DNA of 64,000 nucleotides from NCBI GenBank assembly GCA_037481615.1, contig JBBFLI010000003.1. The stretch is one strand, 5' to 3'. The position numbers and the translations under genes are program-made. Origin of the DNA: SpSt-501 sp037481615 (GTDB lineage: Bacteria > Desulfobacterota > Desulfobacteria > Desulfobacterales > SpSt-501). Shown here one piece after another: positions 57,955-64,000 of the stretch. Each line of letters begins with the position of its first letter. Within the stretch, counting starts at the first letter, position 1. The notes under the pieces are model-generated. The model saw nothing but the letters and a program-made list of their open reading frames with translations. It searched no databases and was not told where the DNA came from.

Positions 57955-58764
57955 TTACCGGATACGACGCAGGGGGTGAGTGCGGCGCAGCTCCCGCCAC
58001 AGGGCGCGCAGGAGAATCCCGGCCGCGTCCTCGGCATCGCGCAAAGGGCGCCGGGCCGTGAAGCGGCAGGAGCGCAGGAGCGTTTCGTTTTCGCCGTCCA
58101 GGCCGAAGCGCAAAATGATCCGCTCGCCCAGGGTGCGCTTCAGGCTCTCGAGTTCGCTTTCCGCCATGTTCGCGATGCGTACCCGGTCTTTCAGCGGCAG
58201 ATCTTCCTCGAGCCGAGCCACCGCCTCGCGCACGCTCTGCGGGGGGGAGGGCTCGGCTCGCCGTCGGGGGCTCTTCTTCACGGCGGGCGGGGGCGAGGCG
58301 GCATCCAGGACGAGAACCGCCTCGAGCAGGCGGAAGGCGCGATCGTAGATCTCGGGGTCCTTGCTCGCCCGGGGGCCGGCGACGTTCAGCACGCGGATCG
58401 CATGCCGTGCAAGCCACTCGAGGATACGCTGCGCGGCCTGGAAGGCGCTCGTCTGCGCCAGATCGACGTGCAGCACGGGCCGCCCCATACCCCGGGCGAT
58501 CTGTCGCGTGAGCTCCGAGCCGCCGGTCAAGGGGCCGCGGGAGAGGATCAGGGTTCCGTCCGCGTCGCGGACGTTCCGGAAGGTGCGCTCGGCGTAATCC
58601 TCGCTTGCGGTTTCCCGCAGCCGATAGCGTGCAGGCAGGGGTCCGTCCTCGGCGCGGCGGCCCCGGGGGACCCAGCCGCCGTGCGGGATTCCGAGGTGGA
58701 TCGCCACCTCGAGCGCCGCGCGGTCGACCCCCGTCTGGCCGCCGGAGACGATCTTGCGGATCAT
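57955..58764 (-). CDS. YspA-like/MoCo-carrier-fold protein with C-terminal DUF6794-like domain
   Basis: 269 residues. The N-terminal 150 residues match the putative molybdenum-carrier/YspA Rossmann fold: IVSGGQTGVDRAALEVAIHLG at the start, then GGWVPRGRRAEDG, YAERTFRNVRDADGTLIL and RPVLHVDLAQ. These proteins may bind nucleotides or cofactor. The last 90 residues (SVREAVARLEEDLPLKDRVRIANM split, then LESLKRTLGERIILRFGL) form a separate helical domain like DUF6794. An Arg/Lys/Pro-rich linker joins them. It is 59 bases upstream of nothing clear and follows pal on the same strand by 58 bases. Confidence 0.75.
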   Translation of the reverse strand: MIRKIVSGGQTGVDRAALEVAIHLGIPHGGWVPRGRRAEDGPLPARYRLRETASEDYAERTFRNVRDADGTLILSRGPLTGGSELTRQIARGMGRPVLHVDLAQTSAFQAAQRILEWLARHAIRVLNVAGPRASKDPEIYDRAFRLLEAVLVLDAASPPPAVKKSPRRRAEPSPPQSVREAVARLEEDLPLKDRVRIANMAESELESLKRTLGERIILRFGLDGENETLLRSCRFTARRPLRDAEDAAGILLRALWRELRRTHPLRRIR

Positions 58765-58822
58765 CGCCTCGAATGCCCGCTCGATCCGCCGGCCGGCCGG
58801 GCGGGGGGGCCGGCGGCCGGCC

Positions 58823-59398
58823 TCAGGGTTCGATCACGAAGTGGGCGCGGCGGTTTTTCGCCCAGGCCTCCTCCGTGCTCCCCTTGGCGATCGGCCGCTC
58901 CTCGCCGTAGCTGATCGTCGCCAGCCGCTCGGAGGGGATCCCGAGATCCACGAGAAAGGCCTTGGCCGCCTTGGCGCGGGCTTCGCCCAGGGCGAGGTTG
59001 TACTCGTTGGTGCCGCGTTCGTCACAGTGGCCCTCGATCGTGACCCGGACGTTGGGGTGGGCCTTGAGGAAGGACGCCTTCTTTCGGAGGATCGCCTGGG
59101 CTTCCTGGGAAAGGGCGGCGCTGTCGAAGGCGAAGTAAATGTCCTCGTTCTCAAACGCCATGCGCTCGGAGGCCGGCACCGCGGCCGCCCCGCCTCCCGG
59201 AAGCCCACGGCCCGCCGTTCCGCCGAGATCTTGCTCGCCCATGCCGGGCCGGCGGCCGGTCCCCGCCGCACCGCTCCCGTCGCCCGAGGCCCCGTAGCCC
59301 GCACCCGAGGCGATCTCCTTCTTCTGGCAGCCGAGGGCCGCAAGAAGGACCGCCGCGGCCAGAACCAGGCAGAAAGCGAACCGATTTCCTTTTTTCAT
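58823..59398 (-). CDS. pal: Peptidoglycan-associated lipoprotein Pal
   Basis: 191-residue OmpA-family lipoprotein of the Tol-Pal system, linking outer membrane and peptidoglycan. Signal sequence with lipobox-like ALGC (Cys about 23), a Gly-rich linker, then the OmpA-like domain: IYFAFDSAAL, VTIEGHCDERGTNEYNLALGEARA and SYGEERPIAKGS. Peptidoglycan-binding Asp and Arg are in CDERGTNEYN. ATG 59398 follows AAGGAG closely. tolB is not in the window. Confidence 0.93.
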   Translation of the reverse strand: MKKGNRFAFCLVLAAAVLLAALGCQKKEIASGAGYGASGDGSGAAGTGRRPGMGEQDLGGTAGRGLPGGGAAAVPASERMAFENEDIYFAFDSAALSQEAQAILRKKASFLKAHPNVRVTIEGHCDERGTNEYNLALGEARAKAAKAFLVDLGIPSERLATISYGEERPIAKGSTEEAWAKNRRAHFVIEP

Positions 59399-59489
59399 CC
59401 TGCACTCCTTCTCCCACAGAAAATGCAAAGCCGGTCAACCCAGAAGCGGGGGCCGTCCGCCGGGGGTCGGCAACCGCAGCTGTCGGAAA

Positions 59490-59518
59490 TTACTACCCCA
59501 CACGGCGACACTTGTCAA
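59490..59518 (-). promoter_or_regulatory. Sigma-70 promoter for pal
   Basis: Minus strand TTGACA (59518-59513), 17 bases, TAGTAA (59495-59490), about 90 bases before the pal ATG. The -35 overlaps the T-run of the preceding terminator. Confidence 0.6.
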
Positions 59519-59562
59519 AAGCGCCAAGCCCTCCGGCCCTCTTCTCCCGGAGGGGTTGGCGC
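59517..59562 (-). terminator. Intrinsic terminator of the Cus efflux operon
   Basis: Stem of GCGCCAACCCCTCCGG-type arms (59562-59547 with 59536-59521, one mismatch) and an approx. 10-base loop, followed on the minus strand by TTTT (59520-59517). Confidence 0.65.
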
Positions 59563-59705
59563 GGGTCGAGACCGGTTTCACGCACGCCAAGAACGCAATC
59601 CACATCCGGATCAAGAACCTTGTAAATTTCTCGGAGGGGACCCTCGCCTTCTGGATGTTCCAGGTGGTCTTCGCGGCCACTGCGGCGACCATCGTTCGCT
59701 CATTT
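59556..59705 (+). pseudogene. Ammonium transporter (AmtB) remnant
   Basis: The plus strand encodes a short stretch without a usable start: ETGFTHAKNAIHIRIKNLV, NFSEGTLAFW directly joined to MFQVVFAATAATIV. These are two well-known Amt segments, the KN...KNL-x-F...LAFW region of the second helix and the later FQ-x-x-FAATAATIV motif, normally tens of residues apart. The middle is deleted and the rest of the gene is missing; the 3' end runs into the end of the minus-strand gene at 59700. This is a relic of a lost amt gene between the Cus operon and its terminator. Confidence 0.75.
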
Positions 59706-60185
59706 CAACTCCCAGGAGACCCCCGCCGTCTTGCGCTCCTCGCCGATCCGGACCACGACGAGGAATTCGTAGGTCCCCTTTTCGGGCAGGCGGAAGTAGC
59801 CCTCGTAGCCCTTCAGGCCTTCGTTGTAGGAGAGCGGCCGGATCTGCTCGCCCCCCCGCGGGTCGACGACCTTCATGCCGACCGTGGCCCCGGTCACCGG
59901 TTTTCGGCCCGCGGCTTCCGCGAGCGTCACCGTGATGTTGTGGGTGCTTTCGGGTTCGACGTTGTCCTTGAGCTTCATCTCACGAAGCATCTTGCGGTGC
60001 TCGGCGTTTGCCATGACGTGGAAGCCGACCCGCAAACCGTCGACGAGCACCTCGCGGGTGGCGGGCGGGGCGGCACCGTGCCCCGCGCCGTGGTGGTGCT
60101 CGTGCTGGGCGGTTGCCGTAAAGGCCAGGGCCCAGAGCGTCAGGGCGGCCGCGGCGGCCGCGAGGGGGGTGTGCCGGGTTTTCAT
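59700..60185 (-). CDS. His-rich periplasmic protein of the Cus efflux operon
   Basis: 161 residues with a signal peptide (about 26, AAAAAALTLWALAFTATAQ). The mature N-terminus is His-rich, HEHHHGAGHG, a likely copper/silver or zinc ligand. The remainder is an Ig-like beta domain (HNITVTLAEAAGRKPVTGATVGMKVV, then GYFRLPEKGTYEFLVVV) similar to YtkA/FixH-type periplasmic domains. GGAGG precedes the ATG, which overlaps the cusA stop (ATGA). It probably binds or delivers metal to the RND pump encoded upstream. Confidence 0.78.
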   Translation of the reverse strand: MKTRHTPLAAAAAALTLWALAFTATAQHEHHHGAGHGAAPPATREVLVDGLRVGFHVMANAEHRKMLREMKLKDNVEPESTHNITVTLAEAAGRKPVTGATVGMKVVDPRGGEQIRPLSYNEGLKGYEGYFRLPEKGTYEFLVVVRIGEERKTAGVSWELK

Positions 60186-63100
60186 GGATGTTCCTCCTTC
60201 GGGGGATCCGGGGACGGGGCGCCCCCGGCGGAAGCGGCGACCGAGGGCGCAAGGCGTCCCCGGCGCAGCGCGCGTTCCTTGACCATGGCGAAGATGACCG
60301 GGGTGACGATGAGGACATGGAGGGTCGAGGTCACCAGACCCCCCACGATGGGGGCGGCGATCGGCTTCATGACATCGGCCCCCACCCCCGAGGACCCGAG
60401 AATCGGGAGGAGCCCGATCAGGGTCGTGGCGACGGTCATCACCTTGGGCCGGAGCCGCAGCACCGAGCCCTCGAGGGTCGCATCAAGGATGTCCTGCGGG
60501 GCCACGGCGCCTTTTTGGAGGCGGCGGTCGAGGGCCTCGTGGAGGTAGAGGACCATGACGACCCCGGTTTCGACCGCGATGCCGTAGAGAGCGATGTAGC
60601 CGACCCAGACGGCGACGCTGAAGTTGTAGCCGAGCAGCACCTGCAGGATCACCCCGCCCGTCATGGCGTAGAGCACGGCGACCATGAGGATGAGGGATTC
60701 GGAGAACGAGCGGAAGGCGAGGTAGAGCAGGATCAGGATCACGAAGAAGACGACGGGGACGAGGATCTGCAGCCGCTCCCGGGCACGGAGCTGAAACTCG
60801 TATTGCCCGCTCCAGGAAAGGTACGTGCCCGGGGGGAGCGCGACCTGCTCGCGGACGACCCGGCGGGCCTCCTCCACGTAGCCGCCGAGATCCCGGCCGA
60901 CGACGTCGATGAAGACGTAGCCCGCGAGCAGGCCGTCCTCGTTGCGGATCATGGCCGGGCCCGAGCTGACGCCGATGTCGGCGAGCTGGGCGAGCGGGAT
61001 CTGGGCCGGCGGCCGTCCGGCGGGTTCCATCGTCCGGCCGTCCGGCGGGGGGACCGGAACCAGCACCCGCTCGATGCGCTCCAGGTCGTCGCGGAGCTCG
61101 CGCGGGTAGCGCAAGTTCACCGGGAAACGGGCGCGCCCCTCGACGGTGCGCGTGAGGTTCATGCCCCCGATCGCCGACTGGATCACCTCCTGGACCTCGG
61201 CCACGGTGAGCCCGTAGCGGGCGATCGCCTCGCGGCGGATGTCGATGTCCACGAAATAGCCGCCGGCGGCGCGCTCGGCGAAGACGCTCCGCGTCCCGGG
61301 GAGATCCTGGAGCACCGCTTCGATCCTCAAGCCGATCTCCTCCACGGTCTTCGGATCGGGGCCGAAGACCTTCACCCCCACCGGCGTGCGGATGCCGGTC
61401 GAGAGCATGTCGATGCGCGCCCGGATGGGCATGGTCCAGGAGTTCTGCACCCCCGGAAAACGCATCGCCCGGTCCATTTCGGCGACGAGTTCCTCGTAGG
61501 GGAGCGCCCGCTCCTCGCCGAGGAGGAACGCGGCGAGCGGCCGCAGGGCCGAAGGCCAGGAGGCGAAGTCCCTCCGGACCCTTCGCCATTCGTGCCGGGG
61601 CTTGAGCAGGACCGTCGTCTCCATCATGCTGAGGGGTGCGGGGTCGGTTGCCGTCTCGGCGCGGCCGGCCTTGCCGAAGACGCGCTCCACTTCCGGGAAG
61701 CTCTTCAGGATCCGGTCCTGAAGGGTGAGCAGCCTTCCGGCTTCGGTCACCGAGATCCCCGGCGCGGTGACCGGCATGTAGAAGATCGTCCCCTCGTAGA
61801 GGGGCGGCATGAACTCGCTTCCCGCGCGGAGGCCGAGGCCGATGCTCAGGGGGATGAGCAGGGCGTTCAGGAAAAGGGCCGTCTTGCGGCGGCGGAGCGC
61901 AAGCCGCAGGATCGGCTCGTAGACCCGGTGCAAGAAGCGCGAAACGGGGTTTTCGGCCTCGGGGCGGACCCGCCCGCGGGCGAGAAACACGGTCATCAGC
62001 ACGGGGACGAGGGTCACGGCGAGGATCGTCGCCGCGGCCATGGCGAAGGTCTTGGTGAAGGCGAGCGGCCGGAAGAGCCTTCCCTCCTGGGCCTCGAGGA
62101 GGAAGACCGGGGCGAAGGAGACGAGGATGATGAGGAGCGCAAAGAAGAGACCGCGGCCCACCTGCCGGCAGGAGCGGACGAGGGTCTCCCGGCGGGAACC
62201 CGTGCCGCCTTCCTCGGCGAGCCGGCGCACGCCGTTTTCCACCATGACGATCGCCGCGTCCACGAGAACGCCGATCGAGAGCGCGATCCCGCCGAGGGAC
62301 ATGATGTTCGAGGGGATGCCGAGCAGCATCATCGGGATGAAGGAGACCGCGACCGCGACCGGGAGCGCCAGGATCGGGACGAGCGCCGAGCGGACATGGA
62401 AGAGAAAGAGGATCACGACCCAGCTCACCGCGGCGATCTCGGTCAGCAGCGTCTTCTGGAGCGTGCCGATCGCGAGCAGGATCAGCTCCGAGCGGTCGTA
62501 GGTGGGGACGATCCGCACCCCCTCGGGGAGCCCCGGGGCGATCTCCGTGATCTTCTCCTTGACCGCGTCGATGACGCGGAGCGCGTTCTCGCCGTGGCGC
62601 ATGATTACGATCCCGCCCACCCCCTCGCCGCGCCCGTCGAGTTCCACGAGGCCGCGGCGGATGTCGGGGCCGAGGGCGACCTGGGCCACATCCCCCAAGA
62701 GAACGGGGGTCCCGCCGCGCGAAGCCACCACGATCCTGCGGAGGTCCTCGACGCCGCGGAGGTAGCCGCGGCCGCGGACCATGTACTCGCGGCCGCCCAT
62801 CTCGAGCACGCGCCCCTCGACATCGCGGTTGGAGAGGCGGATGCGCTCCATCACCTCACGGATCGAGATCCCGTAGGCCGAAAGCCGCTGCGGATCGACG
62901 TTCACCTGGTACTGGCGGACGAAGCCTCCGACGCTCGCCACCTCGGCGACCCCCGGCACACTCGCCAGCGCGTAGCGGAGGTGCCAGTCCTGGAGCGCCC
63001 GCAGTTCGCCCAGATCCCGCCGGCCGCTCTCGTCGACGAGCGCGTAGGTGAAGACCCAGCCCACTCCGCTCGCGTCGGGGCCGAGGGCGGGCGAGGCGCC

Positions 63101-63469
63101 TTCGGGCAGGCGGCGCGCGATCTGCTGCAGGTATTCGAGAACCCGCGAGCGGGCCCAGTAGATGTCGGTGCCGTCCTCGAAGATCGCGTAGACATAGGAG
63201 TAGCCGAAATCGGAGAGGCCGCGCACGGTCTTGACCCGCGGGGCCGACAAGAGGGCGGTGACGATCGGGTAGGTGACCTGATCCTCGACCAGGTCCGGGC
63301 TGCGGCCCTCCCAGGGGGTGTAGACGATCACCTGGACATCGGAGATGTCCGGGATGGCATCGAGGGGGATGTGCCGCAGGCTGTAGACGCCGGCCAGGGT
63401 GGCGAGCAGCACGACGGCGAAGACGAGAAAGCGGTTGCGCGCGCAGCGCTCGATCAGGGTCTCGATCAT
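60182..63469 (-). CDS. cusA: CusA/CzcA-family heavy-metal RND efflux pump
   Basis: 1095-residue inner-membrane RND transporter with 12 helices and two large periplasmic loops. IPLDAIPDISDVQVIVYTPWEG is split here as the N-terminal CusA-like motif; ALSIGVLVDAAIVMVENGVRRL is the helix-4 region, followed by the second half with GYNFSVAVWVGYIALYGIAVETGVVM. A Met-rich copper relay was not verified. Its closest type is the Cu(I)/Ag(I) CusA group by the DISDVQ motif. It overlaps the His-rich gene downstream (ATGA) and follows the CusB gene by 28 bases. Confidence 0.93.
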   Translation of the reverse strand: MIETLIERCARNRFLVFAVVLLATLAGVYSLRHIPLDAIPDISDVQVIVYTPWEGRSPDLVEDQVTYPIVTALLSAPRVKTVRGLSDFGYSYVYAIFEDGTDIYWARSRVLEYLQQIARRLPEGASPALGPDASGVGWVFTYALVDESGRRDLGELRALQDWHLRYALASVPGVAEVASVGGFVRQYQVNVDPQRLSAYGISIREVMERIRLSNRDVEGRVLEMGGREYMVRGRGYLRGVEDLRRIVVASRGGTPVLLGDVAQVALGPDIRRGLVELDGRGEGVGGIVIMRHGENALRVIDAVKEKITEIAPGLPEGVRIVPTYDRSELILLAIGTLQKTLLTEIAAVSWVVILFLFHVRSALVPILALPVAVAVSFIPMMLLGIPSNIMSLGGIALSIGVLVDAAIVMVENGVRRLAEEGGTGSRRETLVRSCRQVGRGLFFALLIILVSFAPVFLLEAQEGRLFRPLAFTKTFAMAAATILAVTLVPVLMTVFLARGRVRPEAENPVSRFLHRVYEPILRLALRRRKTALFLNALLIPLSIGLGLRAGSEFMPPLYEGTIFYMPVTAPGISVTEAGRLLTLQDRILKSFPEVERVFGKAGRAETATDPAPLSMMETTVLLKPRHEWRRVRRDFASWPSALRPLAAFLLGEERALPYEELVAEMDRAMRFPGVQNSWTMPIRARIDMLSTGIRTPVGVKVFGPDPKTVEEIGLRIEAVLQDLPGTRSVFAERAAGGYFVDIDIRREAIARYGLTVAEVQEVIQSAIGGMNLTRTVEGRARFPVNLRYPRELRDDLERIERVLVPVPPPDGRTMEPAGRPPAQIPLAQLADIGVSSGPAMIRNEDGLLAGYVFIDVVGRDLGGYVEEARRVVREQVALPPGTYLSWSGQYEFQLRARERLQILVPVVFFVILILLYLAFRSFSESLILMVAVLYAMTGGVILQVLLGYNFSVAVWVGYIALYGIAVETGVVMVLYLHEALDRRLQKGAVAPQDILDATLEGSVLRLRPKVMTVATTLIGLLPILGSSGVGADVMKPIAAPIVGGLVTSTLHVLIVTPVIFAMVKERALRRGRLAPSVAASAGGAPSPDPPKEEHP

Positions 63470-63497
63470 GGAGGTCACCCCCGTCTGCCGCGGGCGC

Positions 63498-64000
63498 TCA
63501 GTGCGGGTGCCCGCCGCCCAGGGCCTCGCGCAGCCGCGACTCCGAGTCGATCAGGAAGTTCGCGCTCGTGACCACGCGTTCGCCCGCGGCAAGCCCCTCG
63601 AGCACCTCGAAGTATTCCCCGGCGCGGGCTCCCAGCCGCACCTCGCGGGGCTCGAGAAAGCCCTCCGCCGCCTCTACGAGGACGATGCGGCGCAACCCGG
63701 AGTCGATCACCGCGCTTTCGGGCACGGCGAGCCGCCGGCCGAGAGAGACGGCGATTTCGACCTCGGTGAACATCCCGGGTTTGAGCAGGCGCCGCGGGTT
63801 GGGGAACTCGTAGCGCACGCGGACGGTGCGGGTCCGGGGGTCGAGGGTGGGGTCGACATACGCGGCCCGGGCGGTGAAGCGCTCCCCCGGCGTGGCGGAA
63901 AGCCGGACGACCGCTTCCTGGCCCGGCCGCACCATGGGAAGATCGTTTTCGTAGACCTCGGCGATCAGCCAGACGACGGAGAGATCGACGATCTGGAACA
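63498..64000 (-). CDS. cusB: CusB-type RND periplasmic adaptor (partial, cut by window edge)
   Basis: Only the C-terminal 167 or so residues are inside the window; the coding frame is open to base 64000. VDLSVVWLIAEVYENDLPMV opens the visible part, the beta-barrel and membrane-proximal domain of the HlyD/CusB family follows: VRPGQEAVVRLSATPGE, YVDPTLDPRTRTVRVRYEFPN, LKPGMFTEVEI, and VLEGLAAGERVVTSANFLIDSES near the stop. It links CusA to an outer-membrane channel. The channel gene (cusC) is expected beyond the window. Confidence 0.9.
   Translation of the reverse strand, partial: FQIVDLSVVWLIAEVYENDLPMVRPGQEAVVRLSATPGERFTARAAYVDPTLDPRTRTVRVRYEFPNPRRLLKPGMFTEVEIAVSLGRRLAVPESAVIDSGLRRIVLVEAAEGFLEPREVRLGARAGEYFEVLEGLAAGERVVTSANFLIDSESRLREALGGGHPH

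Noticed and set aside
60188..63571. Open frame of over 1,100 codons on the plus strand opposite cusA
   Set aside because: Sequence is Asp/Glu/His/Arg-rich mirror of cusA codons with no signal or domain.
1..64000. CRISPR array, prophage, insertion sequence, tRNA or rRNA genes
   Set aside because: No regularly spaced repeats, transposase or phage genes, or cloverleaf-like sequences were seen on either strand by eye; a tRNAscan or Infernal run could still find a missed RNA.

Overview
The window is very GC-rich DNA (by eye about 70 percent) from a Gram-negative bacterium. It is densely coded and mostly conserved-type genes. Gram-negative envelope genes (lnt, pal, CusA/CusB RND exporter, TatA), a TRAP transporter, NfnAB electron bifurcation, the lnt-prfB order and an ECF-sigma/anti-sigma/DUF3106 set fit an anaerobic or facultative proteobacterium of deltaproteobacterial type (Desulfuromonadales/Desulfobacterota-like). 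This placement is an inference; no rRNA or other decisive marker lies in the window. No tRNA, rRNA, CRISPR array, insertion sequence or prophage was seen.

Layout. 0.1-5 kb: ssb, then both topoisomerase IV subunits (parE-parC). 5-6.7 kb: a 3-hydroxyacyl-CoA dehydrogenase, then tatA and a small zinc-cysteine protein. 6.9-10.1 kb: an operon of a MetE-like zinc methyltransferase, a MoxR ATPase and a CoxE-like VWA protein. 10.1-18.5 kb: the most distinctive region, a four-gene translationally coupled operon (threonine-synthase-like PLP enzyme, second PLP enzyme, YgeY-type M20 hydrolase, YgeW-type carbamoyltransferase) divergent from a TRAP transporter (dctQ-dctM-dctP); it looks like an uptake-plus-catabolism unit for an unknown amino-acid-like or ureide-like substrate. 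18.5-21.4 kb: tatD, a DUF4139 protein and a small secreted protein. 21.5-23.8 kb: nfnAB. 23.8-27.2 kb: HD hydrolase, prfB (with its programmed +1 frameshift) and lnt, whose frame lacks a stop before prfB. 27.4-29.7 kb: a cyclophilin-like protein, a possible structured leader RNA, and the ECF sigma/anti-sigma/DUF3106 operon. 29.7-37.7 kb: ATP-grasp ligase, GH17 glucanase-like protein, DUF192, an MBL/beta-CASP nuclease, MFS transporter, DUF1786 and MaoC proteins, and a small lipoprotein.

37.7-45.3 kb is a histidine-degradation and one-carbon region: ftcD-hutI-fchA with a radical SAM gene on the minus strand, hutH and an SHMT on the plus strand, and between them a 37-residue Lys/Ala/Thr repeat protein gene with its own promoter and terminator. 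hutU is not in the window. The pathway turns histidine into glutamate and puts the formimino carbon onto tetrahydrofolate, linking to the adjacent SHMT.

45.3-48.1 kb: EamA transporter, UbiG-like methyltransferase and PerM-like permease. 48.1-56.6 kb (minus): azoreductase, DUF547, transaldolase, ribose-5-phosphate isomerase, aconitase A, a two-domain nucleotidyl/glycosyltransferase fusion and a PHP hydrolase. 56.8-59.4 kb: thiol peroxidase, a small DRR-repeat protein behind a good sigma-54 promoter, a YspA/MoCo-carrier-like protein and pal. 59.5-64 kb: a degenerate ammonium-transporter remnant, then a copper/silver-type RND efflux operon (CusB running off the window edge, CusA, His-rich periplasmic protein).
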